Source: Spirogloea muscicola (Eukaryota > Streptophyta > Zygnematophyceae > Spirogloeales > Spirogloeaceae). Taken from it: a stretch of DNA of 28,222 nt. Position numbers and translations under genes: made by a program. The DNA is taken from NCBI GenBank assembly GCA_009602725.1, contig WELB01000319.1:45161-73382 (forward strand), written 5' to 3'. Under the pieces are notes generated by a model. The model worked only from the letters and a program-made list of their open reading frames with translations. It did no database searches and was not told the origin of the DNA. Positions 1 to 10,695 of the stretch are shown here, one piece after another; the first letter of the stretch is position 1; every line of letters begins with the position of its first letter.

Positions 1-2
1 CT

Positions 3-367
3 GTGTCCCGCAGACGCGGCGAGCCAGCCGACTTCAACGCCGCGGGCTCGTGGGCTCAGGTATATCGGATGCGCCTCTCTGTATCCCTGCAGCGGTCCAT
101 GGCCCACGCTCTGCATCTGCGAGCTGGCCGTGCTCTCGCTGCGGGCTCTGGCTTTCGTCAGGGTGATAGCTTCCCGGCAGCTAGTCTGTCGGATCTGAGG
201 CTCCTCACTCGTACTTATTGAGTGATCCATCCTCCCCCTGTTTTACCATTGCATCCTCAGGCCCCTTCGTAGCTGCTCACCGCTCTTAGGCCCCTCTGAA
301 CCTTTGTGAATTCTTTTTGGGCTGGCTTTTCGCAGCCCTTGCCCCCATTGGGAGTGCCACTTCTTCT
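3..367 (+). mobile_element. Retroelement 3' fragment (ORF C-terminus plus 3' UTR)
   Basis: An open frame enters from the window edge and stops at 221. It encodes a tail containing AQVYRMRLSVSLQRSMAHAL and ends SDLRLLTRTY. The same tail, diverged, recurs at 945-1121, 13321-13430, 16137-16391, 24690-25040 and in several inverted copies, so this is a dispersed element and not a host gene. It is joined to about 145 bases of 3' UTR with a hairpin (GGGCTG at 319-324, CAGCCC at 333-338) and a terminal TTCTTCT at 361-367, after which the sequence is unrelated to the 13.5 kb copy. The C-terminal pattern matches the end of a reverse-transcriptase polyprotein carrying a restriction-like endonuclease (see 12056-12965). 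The assignment to a non-LTR element is inference from that longer copy. Confidence 0.7.
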
Positions 368-507
368 TTTCTGCACGGAAGCCAGGGGAGGGGGCCGAGG
401 TGGGCGCCCGTCCGCAGGCAGACGGTGGCCGCCAAGTGTCAATAGCTGCGGGGCCGGTTTACTTGCCAATGAGTCGGGTACAAGATTTCCCGCTAAGTTT
501 TCCCGCT

Positions 508-660
508 GAGTGATTTGTAGCTGCTTTGTTTCTGTGCGCTTGTTTTCCTTAGCGCTTCCCCTGGCCCCCTTCTCATACTCTGTTCAGTCTTTTTTGGGCT
601 GGCTTTTTTGGGCTGGCTTTTCCAGCCCCTATCCTCAATGGGCGAGCACTTTCTTCTAAG
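508..660 (+). mobile_element. Retroelement 3' tail only
   Basis: About 150 bases match the 3' UTR that follows the retroelement stop codon at 1121 (shared GTAGCTGCTT, TTAGCGCTTCCCCTGGCCCC and the GGGCGAGCACTT end). No coding part is attached. The hairpin half-site TTTTTTGGGCTGGC is duplicated in tandem here (597-603 and 610-616). The second copy pairs with CCAGCCC at 622-628. The copy ends in TTCTTCT near 657. Confidence 0.65.
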
Positions 661-944
661 TTTTGCCTTGTAGTTGGAGTCCGTGAGCCTCTCCGGCTGA
701 CTCCAGCCAATAGATTGCCAGTGTCCAGCCACTCGCTGGCTGCTGCGCAGGGTGCCTAACCCGGAGTGTGACTCGGTGTCAAACAAGGTGAAGACTGATA
801 GGACCACTACTTCGGACATCCTCATGGCCTCGCATATAGCCCTCCGTTTTGCACCATGGGTGCCTCTCTAGTGAAGCTCAGGTGTGCGGGGCGGCCAAAT
901 TTTGGAGCTCTGAGCTACAAACCTCTCCAGAGCATCTCAAAGGA

Positions 945-1260
945 GGCCTTTCGGGAAGGTAGTTTACCATATACGCCTGGCCGTCTTGCCGCAGAGGTCT
1001 GTTGCCCGCGCGCTGCACCTTTGTGCCGGCACAGCTCTCGCTGCTGCCTCTGGCTCTGGCCAGGGGAACCACTTCCAGGAGCCTAGCATCTCAGATCTTC
1101 GGCTGCTTAGCAGGGGTTACTGAGTGTTCCGTAGCTGCTTAAGTACTTTTTGTGCTTGTTTTTCTTAGCGCTTCCCCTGGCCCCCTTCTTATACTTTGTC
1201 TCTTCTTTTTTGGGCTGGCTTTTCCAGCCCCTATCCTCAATGGGCGAGCACTTATATCTC
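945..1260 (+). mobile_element. Retroelement 3' fragment (ORF C-terminus plus hairpin tail)
   Basis: One frame from about 1000 to the stop at 1119-1121 encodes SVARALHLCAGTALAAASGS and ends SDLRLLSRGY. This is the same C-terminus as the fragment at the window start but a diverged copy; upstream the frame is shifted. The 3' UTR follows directly, with the hairpin GGGCTGG (1212-1218) / CCAGCCC (1224-1230) and the GGGCGAGCACTT end near 1252. The TTCTTCT terminus is altered to TATATCTCTTC. It lies just beyond the 3' end of the ArfGAP gene, in convergent orientation. Confidence 0.65.
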
Positions 1261-1261
1261 T

Positions 1262-1695
1262 TCCGGGACTGTGGTCTTACTGCAGGTTCTCAACCTGCAA
1301 CGAGAACACAGACACTGAACTCCGTGCCCAGAGGCCCCGCCACTGATAGCCCTTCTCGCTGTCAGAAACATGTCGAGAACGCCTATAGGCTCTGACGACC
1401 AGACAAGGAAGCACTGCATGTACGAGAACTCAGGGCAGCGATAGCAGCAACAGCACGAGTCTATAAGAGCCCCCCGCAGAAAGCAACCGTTCCTACTCAC
1501 AGCAGCCTGACTGAAATTGCAGCAACTACTCTGTCAAGACCTACATAATGAAGAGTGCCGGCTCATCATCATCAGCTGCTCCTGCATTGTACTAACCTAT
1601 CCTGGTGGTGAAAGACCACAGTCTAGCTGTCCATAGCTGGCAAATAGTACGAGCACCAAGAGTGAAGAGCTCCTCTACGTCATGTATGCCCAAGC
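1262..1695. other. Probable 3' flank/3' UTR of the ArfGAP gene
   Basis: No reading frame or repeat that I can support lies here. It follows the ArfGAP stop codon (read on the - strand) and so probably holds its 3' UTR. I saw no AATAAA on the - strand. Confidence 0.35.
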
Positions 1696-4600
1696 CTAGC
1701 CGAATGGATTGCCTTGCAATGGAGGCTGCTGCGGCGCAGCATATGCGGGGGCTGCATGGAAAGACCCGCCTGGCAAGCTGCAATAACAAAGAGTGTGGTT
1801 AAGCTGCATCAGCACTGGTCAACAGATACTTATGGACGTGCTGCGTAGGATACCAAAGTCATGCTTTGTTCCATATCTGTGATTCTTGCTGCTACATATG
1901 CTCATTGCGTTGCTAGGACACTGTCACGAGAAATGGGACTCTCACGTGTTTGGTGGCGCTTGCATGGCTCCTGATTGTTGCACGTAACCTCCTGCACCAG
2001 AAGCAGCACATAGATGTGAGACCTCGAGCATATGGCAATGCTATTGATTGATAAATTAGACAAAAGTGCAAGAAAGGCTGTAGGAGCACCTGATTATACC
2101 ATTGCAACATCAAAAACAATGAGGTCAGAACCGAGTGATGTAAAGCAGGCAACTCACCAGGTGGGAGGTAAGCTACAGGGGGCTGGTGCGAGGGAAGATA
2201 AGTGGGAGGTAGAGTGCCCCATGAAACTGGGGTCAAAGTTGGCGGCTGAGTATAAGGTGGCAGAGCAGCTTGCACAGAGCCCATATTGGGAAACGGCTGT
2301 CATGCATGATGCACCCAACATGTGAGATACAAGCAAGATATGCATGAAGTACTGCTTATTCGGGCAGCCTATCTCCCTGACAAATGCAAATAGCTTGATT
2401 ATGCACAGTTAACTAAAGCTGGCTGACCATGAGAGCTTGTCTGCTAATGTGAAGTGGATTGGATAGCAACAGCACTGCAAGCTTCAGACATAAGATGAGA
2501 GATGTCAGCGAGGATCACAAGAGCTGCAACAGCCAAGTCAAAGCAGAATACTTACTGGCTGCACAACAGGATCAGAAGCAGGCCCTGGAGGGTCATCGAA
2601 TGGGTTCCTCGACTTGGGTGGCTGTGAAAAGGCTGGCATTGAGCCCTGCATGAGCAAGAGCACACATAGTCTTGGGAATCTGACAAGCATTCAATATCCC
2701 ATCTTCTGCAACATGAGTGCCACACATCGTACCGATATCCCAAGTAATCTTAATGCCCATAAACCAGCTATTCACTGGGCCATGAAGGTCAATGGACTCA
2801 CAGGGATCACTGAGGTGAAAGGGGCATATGGAGGGGGGGGTACTCCATAGAGCTGGCTGACGGCCACTGGCGGGTATATTACGCCAGGGACGACCGGCGG
2901 CATGAAGCTATCTGGCACAAAGAAATCCTGCAAAATGGGGGTATCACACGTGGTTATGCCTTCCACCCAGCAAGTCACGCGTCTCTGATTGGATGATGAT
3001 CAGCACTGCCCAAAAACGGCAGTGCTAAGAAAGTAATGGAAACTGGCACTTCGTGCTGAATGCAAGGACTTGGCAAACTACTTGTCTCAAATCTTACACC
3101 AAAGTGATTGTCAGTGACAGGCAAGTGGTGCAGCACCTCTGGACATACCTCTGGTATCTCTCTTCGTTCAGCAGAGACCTGCTTTGGCGTCTCCGCTGGT
3201 ACCAAAGAATCTGAGTCTCCAGAAACTACACCACCCTGCTGGTGTGATTGGCCAGAGGCAGCGGAAGCTTGCGGCTGCAGGTGTGCAGCCTGGGTGAATG
3301 TGTCCAATCGTTGCTGCTGCCCAGGCTCAGGTTGCTGCTGCTGGACTGCACCTGGCTGGTGCTGATCAAAGGGCTGCATCGGCTGCTGCTGCTGCTGCTG
3401 CTGCTGCTGTGTTGCTGCTGCCTGAGGTTGCTCTACAAGCCCTTGTGGTTGCGGTAACTGAGGAACAGGTTGCTGCTGGTGTTGTCCCTGTGTTTGTCCT
3501 GCAATATGTTGCTGTTGCAAATGTGGCTGCTCGTTCATATACCCCTGTTCTTGGAACTGCTGTTGAGGCTGCTGAGGAAACTGCACCTGTGAAACGGGTG
3601 TGGGCTGGAAAAATTGGGACTGTGGAGGCTGACTCTGTTGCTGGGAGGGCTGCCCACTGCCAAATTGCTCGGCTGGGGCACCAGAGTCCCCAAAGGCAAT
3701 CCACGCCTGCTGTTGCTGCTGCACGGGTGGCCGCTGTTGCGGCAGCAGCTGGGGCTGCTGTTGTTGCTGCTGCTGCTGCTGCTGCAGCTGCGGTTGTGGC
3801 TGCTGCTCCTGCTGTTGCTGCAGCTGTGGTGGCTGCTGTTGGAAAAAATACTGCTGCTGTGGTTGTCCCTGCATCTGCAGTGAGAAAGCCAAGCTGCTTA
3901 CATTAAGAGCTTAATTTTTCAGCATACAAGCCGTGTGCAACATGTCAAGTACTCAGCATACAACGTCAACAAGCATACAAGGATCCAACAAAAGGCACAG
4001 TGAAGGACCATAACTCAGACCATGCAGGCTCAATACGAAGTTGCTGACCACTTTCTTAGCCTATCAGCACTTCAATCATCTGTAATCACTGGCACATTCT
4101 TGCCTGGTATGGAAGAGGTAAGTGCGGCTGGCTAGGAGGAACACCAAACAAGCCGCCCATGCCTCCGGAAAGCGGGGCCAACTGAGCCTGTGCTGCCCAA
4201 GGAGCCATGGGGCCAAGCCCAGCTGGTGCTTGGAGAAAGGGAGCAGCAAATCCGGGCCCGGCAACTGGAGCCGCGCCAAAACCTGGGTTGCTGTCAAAGG
4301 TTGCCCAACTGGTCGTCGGCGGAGCTCCAAACTGGTCCCCACCAAGCTGCGGCCCAGGTGTGGTGGCCGTCGCTAGAGCAGCAAAGGGATCTGCAACTGG
4401 TTGTTGCTGCACACTCGTGGCTGTGCTCTCAGACTCGGCTGCGAAGTCTATGAGGCTGCCCGCAGTTTGGCGGTTGAGATTCTCGCTCTCTCGGTTTGAG
4501 CCGGTCACCTCGTTCTGGGTGGTGCTGTCTTTCCTACCCGGAACCTGCACCATAATCAGAAATCAGATGTAAAAGTTTGCGCCGGTTGAGGTAAGCTGAC

Positions 4601-6801
4601 TTCATGAAGCACTCTCAGTCCCAGTGCATTTGCTGCACCTTGATAACATGGCTGAAACGCTATAAAATGCCTCGTGTATAAAGCATCAAACTTTTGGTAT
4701 AAAAGCATAATATGAGAGCTTGATAATAGGACTAGAAGGCTTGACCGGGCAACTTAAGCCGCAACCATGCAATTTACGACAATCTCCGCACATCTGCCAG
4801 ATGCATGTCTTCATGAGCAACAAGCAGCTTACTGGAGATCCACGGGAGGCCTGGGAGAGGGTGTCGTCATCATAGTGCCCATTGGACTGGCCAAACTCCC
4901 TGCTCCCAATGCGCAGCTTGGCGTCCTGACCCAATATGTCCCTTACGGGCCTGAGAGGTGGAGAATCGTCATAACCTTGGGACCTGCGTGGATCGTTACG
5001 AGACGACCTACGATAATCGTCAAAGGGCGGATCACTCCGCCGATTCTGATCAGTGTATGACCTCCGGTCCCTAGGATCCACCCGTCTGTCGTTGGACGGT
5101 CGATCGTCGTACTCTCTGTCCCTGCCATCAGAGTCCATCCGACCAACAACCCCAGATGCTCGCTCGTCATAGCGCCGGTCCTCATAGCGCCGGTCCTCGT
5201 ACCGGCTGCCTCTGTCGGAGTCAGCTCGCCGAGGTGCAAACCTCTCACTCTCTTGACGACCTCCCCGGGTGTCTGAGAATCTTCGTGGGGGTATTAATTC
5301 GTCCCTGTCGGCCTGACAACAAAGGCAACCATCACTGCAGTCTTCAGTGCAGTGATCACATACTACTTGCCTGATACCTATGTCTTGGCCAATGTCCATG
5401 AATGCCAGCATGTTCCATGCGAACACTAGATTGCAACTTACTGAGCGCGTCGTCTTGGGTGGTGGCCTTTCTCCAGTGTACCGCTTATCCACGTAGACAG
5501 CCCTGATGAACTCCCGTAGTCTGTCTGGGTTGCTGAAAGGCGAACAAAGACTTTGCACCAGTGAGCTGGACATAATGAGCATGTGCCAATAGCAACTTCG
5601 TCATTCTCGAGAAGCAGTCCTTGGATGAGCAGGCACGTAAAGCCAAAGGAGGTTCAGTGTTATCCCAATAAAGCACGCAGAGATACATAGTTCCTGAACC
5701 TACTTATTATCTGGCAAGCCATTGCGTTCAACGTCGTACTCTCGCATCAAAGTCTGCCGAGCTCTCTGCAAAACCACCAATGCAGTGGCGGATGTCATCC
5801 CCAACAACAAGCACCTGTGAAGTCAATGTCAACTTAGACACCAATACCTCCTGTTTGTCAGGTTGTCAAATAGGAGTTCTAATGTAAGCTCTTCTGATAT
5901 CTAGGGCAGGACATAACTCAATGCAAATCTGCAGGATTTAACCATTCAAACTCTGTGGATTGGCAGTAGCCAAACTCTCTAACCATAACAAACTCACCTC
6001 GTTCCCGCCAGCTTGTAGGGCAGCTACTTCATCTGGCGTGAAGTTTGACATGGAGACTGACTTGATCCGGTGGGAGAACTCCCGACTGCAACGGCAAGAC
6101 GAGGTCACTTGCAGACGGCTCTCTCTCAAAGTCATCAGCCAGACTTCAAAGTAACATCAGACAAACAGTTATAAATAGAGGTATGGTAATGGCAAGTGTG
6201 CAAATACTTGCTCAGCTTTGCTATTATCACTGTATTTATCACCAACTCAATGCAAAGCTGTAGCCCTGCTTGGTAAAGCCCTGCTTATGGTGAAAAACTC
6301 ACTGCACTCCGCTGCAGGCAGTGCAGACATAGACAGAAAACGTAGAGCAGACATATTGTGGTCCCTGCAGAGAGAATAGACAGCCAATCCAGAGATAAGC
6401 GATCTAGATGGCTCAAGTGAAGCCAAGAGCACACAGGCTGCCTTCAACGCTTCTTAAAGGCAGACACACACTACACATGATTCTTCTTAGTGTGATGTGT
6501 CTTTGTGATGCTGACATCAGGTAGCTACATAAGGAGAACACTGGAGAATGAGAAGCCGATAATACAGTGCTTGGCAGTGCACATGCCTTTCATACATGAC
6601 TCGTTGACTAGCAGCTGTTCAAGGTCCATACTCTCAAGGATGAAGACAGAAAGCTGAGACAGTGTACACACAAACGGCGGCCTGGTGAGGGCAAAAGGCA
6701 CTCACCAGGCTGCCACAGTTGATGCAGTTGCGGTTCTCCGGCAGCCTGACCAGGCCGCGAATGATCTTCTCGTGCTTTTCCGCCTCTTTCTTGGCTGCCA
6801 T
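1696..6801 (-). CDS. AGD14: AGD14-type ArfGAP with long Q-rich and NPF-bearing tail, 13 exons
   Basis: Exons, read 5'->3' on the - strand: 6801-6706, 6364-6303, 6085-5998, 5765-5704, 5532-5442, 5312-4833, 4544-4104, 3874-3149, 2927-2802, 2645-2556, 2296-2158, 1991-1946, 1777-1696. All phases agree and sum to 2529 nt (842 residues plus stop). Residues 1-120 form the ArfGAP zinc finger: C26-x2-C29-x16-C46-x2-C49, then GVHR with the expected arginine finger R54, then HRIKSVSMSNFTPDEVAAL and REFIRAVYVDKRYTGE. These match the plant AGD14/animal AGFG class that stimulates GTP hydrolysis on Arf at Golgi or endocytic membranes. The tail has an R/D-rich part (exon 6), SLIDF and DPFAAL segments, a Q-rich exon 8 (242 codons), IPE-DFFVPD, NPFDD, an MGSVQAALP motif and a final GNPFG. 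NPF motifs bind EH domains in this family. The ATG at 6801 is the first in frame; Arabidopsis AGD14 is shorter (about 650 residues). Intron 7 uses a GC donor (CAG|GCAAGA). No transcript was available to confirm the model. Confidence 0.92.
3149..3874 (-). repeat. Polyglutamine/CAG-CAA low-complexity exon of the ArfGAP gene
   Basis: Exon 8 of the ArfGAP gene is one 242-codon block dominated by CAG and CAA codons. It includes a perfect CTG/CAG run around 3381-3409 and several Q5-Q10 runs broken by P, F and H. On the + strand it creates spurious long open frames rich in Ala, Val or Leu. The block stays in frame over its whole length and ends in AERREIPE, which joins the conserved DFFVPD in exon 9, so it is genuinely coding. 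Confidence 0.85.
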
Positions 6802-7640
6802 CTTGCTCCTGAGCCAAATCACCAGAGGCTCACTGAAGTATGAGCGAGGTCTGGAGGAGACCTCGACAAGTAGGTCGTTAGCTGCAGGACGCCATTACAG
6901 TCGCTGCAGGACGCCATTACAGTCGCATGGCACGGCGAGCGAGAGCTACCGCCGAAGACGAGGAACGAGGTCATCAGCGAGGACGGGCCAGGTCAAGGAC
7001 GAGCTGAGGCGGCTGATGCTAATTAAGGCACAGTGCTATCTGATTTGCATCATACTAGGTGCAACCGATACCAAGCAAGCCTGTGGCCGTTCACTTCGGC
7101 CCGTCTTTGTAATGGCCTGAAGGACGACAGATTGGCCTGGGCGCGAGGAGTCGCTACTTGCCGGAGTGCCCGGCGGAGCGCGAGGCGCGGCCCGCCCGCC
7201 CTAGGCCGGCAGCGGCGGCGCTGCTGGCCGGCGCATCGCCTGGCGGGAGCTGNGGCCGCCGCGAGGCGCGCCGCCGGGAAAGCGGCGGCCTTGGAAGGCG
7301 TTGGGGGGGGGGCTGGGAGGGGCGGTTACGGAAGCGGTTAAGAGGGACCTATTGCGGTTATGGAAATGGGTTAGCCGGAAGGCCCCCAGGAACCTGCTGC
7401 AGGGACCCCCCCCCCAAATCGCTCCCGGTGTGACGAGAGCATATTGCATAAATCAATGAACTTGGTCTTTAACCTACAATGAGCTCTTGACTGATTGAGC
7501 GCGAGGCCCCCCGTTAGCGCGCCGTTACCGTCACCGCGACGGCGGCCGCAACGGCGGCCGCAGGTCGTGAGTTGAATCCCAGACCAGCGACGTCATGTTG
7601 ATGCAAAACTTGGGGACTGATCCGTTCCGTTTAATCAATC
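6802..7640. other. GC-rich 5' flank of ArfGAP gene, probable promoter region
   Basis: No supported gene. It contains a perfect 22-base tandem duplication (6881-6924), an ambiguous base at 7253, a G run near 7303, a C run near 7405 and a direct repeat of CGGCGGCCGCA near 7540-7561. It lies between the start codons of two divergent genes, so it probably contains the ArfGAP promoter and perhaps part of the methyltransferase promoter. No TATA box could be assigned with confidence. Confidence 0.4.
6881..6924. repeat. 22-bp perfect tandem duplication
   Basis: GCTGCAGGACGCCATTACAG plus TC occurs twice back to back (6881-6902 and 6903-6924), about 80 bases upstream of the ArfGAP start codon on the divergent side. 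It may lie in the 5' UTR or promoter. Confidence 0.85.
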
Positions 7641-7654
7641 AACGACTCGCAACG

Positions 7655-7890
7655 GCCTCCCGGTCAATCTACCGTTCGACGAAAGACATAAATTGGCCTC
7701 TCCCAAAAGAGAGAAGGCGCGCGGGGCGCATGAATTGAAAGGGAGGCCAATTCAAGCCAATACATTGTTCATTCAAAAGGGGGCAAGGGCTGTGAACGAG
7801 AGAAGTGGCATCTCCCAACGGGGGGCAATGGCTGTGGCAAGCCAGCCCGAAAGCACTTGACAAGGTCCGAAGGGGCCCAAAAGCGCCATC
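7655..7890 (-). mobile_element. Retroelement tail fragment, RPARLL-type segment
   Basis: Read on the - strand, this stretch matches parts of the repeat at 23500-23680 (-) and 26320-26500 (+). It shares a GGCCTCC..TTTCA.TTCATGCGCCCC block that would read PPFxFMRPARLL, and hairpin-tail remnants (TTTCGGGCTGGCTTGCCACAGCC, in pieces). Two degenerate tail ends, with AGTGGCATCTCCC in place of AGTGCTCGCCC, are recognisable near 7803. It sits in the intergenic region between the divergent ArfGAP and methyltransferase genes. Confidence 0.5.
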
Positions 7891-8062
7891 TCCGTTACCA
7901 CTCCTGCGTTGGAGTTGCAGGAAACAGTTCGAATGGGTGAAGAAAGAGGTCACCATTGACAGACACTGTCGGAAGCCAAGTCTGAGGGCCTCCATCTCCA
8001 TGCTCACTCCGTTTTTTTCATGTTCTTGGCGGTAAATCAAAACTGAGCTTCTTATCCCATCA

Positions 8063-8431
8063 TTGATCACAAGCACAAGCATCGGCCACAGCGGACCTTC
8101 GGTGTGCGTATGCGGCCCTGGTTGGAGTTTAAGAGTCAGTCGCTGTCTGCAAGTTGTCTCAAGCCGTGGACCTGCCGCAATGGCCCACACCGCCGCTGCC
8201 GCCGCCGTCGGCGGCGGCGGCGGTGGCTCGGTCCGCCTCGGCCGCCTGCAGCTGCCGCTGGAGCCCGTCGTGGACGCCTGCGAAGAGGTGGCCTGGCGGG
8301 CAGCCCTCGCTCGTCTCACAATCCTCAATCCCAGCTCGCAAAAGCAGAGATCCTTACTTCCCAGCTCACATTGCAGTGTGGCAGGCGAGCCGTCCTTCCA
8401 GCACGCTAAAAGAGCGGCGGCGGCGGCGGCT
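8063..8431 (+). other. Ala/Gly-rich open frame in phase with the methyltransferase start
   Basis: The frame is open and in phase with the methyltransferase exon 1. From ATG 8180 it encodes an Ala/Gly-rich stretch, then RLQLPLEPVVDACEEVAWRA, then an unconvincing Ser/Gln-rich link to the conserved domain. It could be an N-terminal extension such as a targeting region, a 5' UTR, or a separate short upstream exon. The methyltransferase fold is complete without it. I favour 5' UTR/promoter with moderate uncertainty. Confidence 0.3.
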
Positions 8432-10695
8432 ATGGTGGCGCAGGTGATGCTGCGGTGGGGCCTGCAGGACCCTCTGTCCCAGCGGCCCAACCGCTTCGTG
8501 GCCCAGGCGGCGCCACACCTGGCGCTCGATGCCGCCGGCCAGCACCTGCGCGTCCTCCAGGCGCCCTCGGCGCTGGTGCGAGCTTCCAGCATATAGCCCA
8601 AGCCCTGTCTAAACCCTATACCCTGAAGTGTAAATTCCGAACTTCTAAATCCCTGAACCCTCAGTTTTCTATAATCTTAAGCCCTAAAGCCTTCAAGCCG
8701 TCAAATACAAGCATACGACCGACTAGAAACAGCCCTGACCTTAGACCTTTAGACTCTAGTACTTGAATCTTACACCTTAGCCTCTTGGCAAACACCAGGT
8801 TCAGCCTGTGTGACAGCTTCGTCGCCGATGTCGGCGGTGGTTGTCTGGTGCAAAACAGCGTTGGCAATGGTCTTTGCACAAGTGTCTGTTTCACAGTGGT
8901 GGTGCCTGTGCCACAAAGTGTCTCTCCCACAGCAGCAGTGCATTTCCTGGCATCAGCACTTTCCCCTGTTGCGCTGCACAATCTGAGAACATTCGCTGTC
9001 CATCTGGTAACCAGGCTCTTACAGAAGCATCAATACTGCATAGGAATTGAAGTTGCAAGAAGATTTTGCAGAGAGATATAGCACCCGCCAGCTTAAGGTC
9101 AAATGTCGCATGTGTGCTGGATGCCTCTCCTCTTCCTCGAGGGGCTGACAACCTTATCCTCAATCTCAGACACAGTTGTGGCTGGTCCGAAATTACAAAA
9201 AGCCGCAACTAGAACATGACAGCTTGGACGTAAGTTGGTGCTGTATCGCGCTGTACTTACACATACTGCACCTTTCCTCTCAAGCTCGCATCAAGTACTC
9301 TGATGCACGCTCCATTTCATGGTTGGCAGATGAAGGCTGGTGTGACGGGCTCTGTCCTCTGGGACAGTGGCGTTATCCTAGCCAAATTCCTGGAGCATGC
9401 TGCAGACACAGGGGCGCTGAGCTTGAAGGGCGCCTCGGTGGTTGAGCTTGGGGCAGGCTGCGGACTCGTGGGGTGAGTAAGAAATGTCATAGTTTCATTG
9501 GAGCTAATGCTGTTCCCTTTGCAGTTGCTTGTCTATTGGAAAGAGTCACGGAGATCTGCCAATTTACCACTATCCATTGAGTACTATCCTTTAATTTAGC
9601 TCTGCGGTTTGGCCGGTCGGCTAGTCACAAGAGCACATTTCTGGGTATAGGGTTTGGTGTTTAGGGGTTTAGCAATTCAGGGATGCCAATCCATCAGACA
9701 TCGTTTAACAGCACCTGTTGTCTCTGGCGCCACAGCTGACAAGTCGCAGCAGCTGTGTGGCAGCCCTGCTGGGAGCTCGTGTGGTCCTGACTGACGTCTT
9801 CGGCCAGCTTGCGCTCCTGGAGAAGAACCTCAGGGAGAACATTCCCGAGCTGGTTGCCAGCGGCTACGCCACAGCCAGAGAGCTGACCTGGGGAGATGAA
9901 ATCGATGCCGACCTCGTATCGCCAGCTCCAGATTACGGTGAGGCAGGATGCAAGTCCATGTACTTGTCCATTACTCAATAGAAACAACAGTGATGGCAAC
10001 AGGAATACCTCAGCATTTGTAGCATTGAATCATTCAGCCTTGGCATGGAAGTTGAAGAAACAGAAACATGCTCCTATATTGCCACCATCGGTACCTGCAC
10101 CTGCACCAGCTTCTCTTCTTACTTGCTGTACTTTTTCTGTCAATGTGTCATTATTGAGTAATTGAATGCCCCCTCTTTATCCTGGCCAGCTAGCTGCTCA
10201 GTACAGGGGTGCATACCTTTTCTATATATGCAGTGGTTGCATCTGATGTCGTCTTCAGCCACGAGGCCGTAGGCAGCCTCGTTCACACACTGGAGGCACT
10301 TAGTAACGACGGAACGACCATCATCATCTCGGGGGAGCTCCGAGACCGTAAGTTCTCTGCAAGGACTTGAGATCTTCCTGGATCTTGCGTAGTGGCTTAC
10401 CTGACCTAAAAACGTCAAGCTATGAATCAAGGCTTGATCCTTTCACAGCAGATGTGTCAAGGTAGAATGGAAGCCACCCATGGTTTTGGACAGTTCTATC
10501 TAAACTTCATGATAGACCTTATCTGAGCGTCATGACACTTTGGCTTCTGCAGATGCTGTCTTACAATTATTCCTGGACAATGCTTTAGTGCACTTTGACA
10601 TTGGGAGGGTGGCAGAGACCCAGTTACATCCGGACTTCACAAGTTGCCGCATTGCTGCGTATGTGCTTCAATTGAGAGGTGCTTTAAAGAGCTAG
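8432..10695 (+). CDS. METTL21: METTL21-type protein-lysine methyltransferase, 5 exons
   Basis: Exons: 8432-8575, 9330-9472, 9753-9937, 10234-10347, 10553-10695. Phases agree and the sum is 729 nt (242 residues plus stop), close to the usual 220-240 of the family. Residues 35-48 give the opening strand (AGQHLRVLQ). Next come GVTGSVLWDSG (52-62), SAM motif I VVELGAGCGLVG (85-96), post-I ARVVLTD (104-110), ELTWGD, ASDVVFSHEAV (160-170, the family's D-x-x-Y/F motif with F) and a C-terminal GRVAETQLHPDF. This order is that of seven-beta-strand SAM-dependent methyltransferases of the METTL21 group, which methylate lysines on chaperones and other cytosolic proteins. The substrate here is unknown, and the sequence resembles the land-plant member. 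All donors are GT. The open frame continues upstream in phase (Ala/Gly-rich, to about 8063), so a longer N-terminus starting at ATG 8180 cannot be excluded. An optional in-frame 60-base exon at 9170-9229 is possible but not needed by the family alignment. Confidence 0.88.
8600..8775 (+). repeat. Degenerate telomere-like (CCCTAAA) sequence in intron 1
   Basis: The start of methyltransferase intron 1 is a series of imperfect CCCTAAA-like units (AAGCCC, CTAAACCCTATACCCTGAA, AATCCCTGAACCCTCAG, AAGCCCTAAAGCC and so on). The spacing is irregular, as in an old interstitial telomeric tract. Confidence 0.55.
9641..9673 (-). repeat. Degenerate telomere-like motif in intron 2
   Basis: TATAGGGTTTGG and TTTAGGGGTTTAG give about three imperfect units of the TTTAGGG repeat within methyltransferase intron 2. 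Confidence 0.5.

Noticed and set aside
3298-3906. Long Ala/Val-rich frame on the + strand (and Leu-rich frames beside it).
   Set aside because: It is the reverse of the CAG/CAA exon of the ArfGAP gene; any CTG/TTG array opens such frames.
7555-7600. GTCGTGAGTTGAATCCCAG, which looks like the T-arm/B box of a tRNA gene or tRNA-derived SINE.
   Set aside because: The T-stem does not pair, and no A box, anticodon arm or acceptor stem could be found.
7669-8601. 310-codon frame on the - strand.
   Set aside because: It covers retroelement tail sequence and the reverse of methyltransferase exon 1; the Ala/Arg/Thr composition comes from GC-rich repeats.
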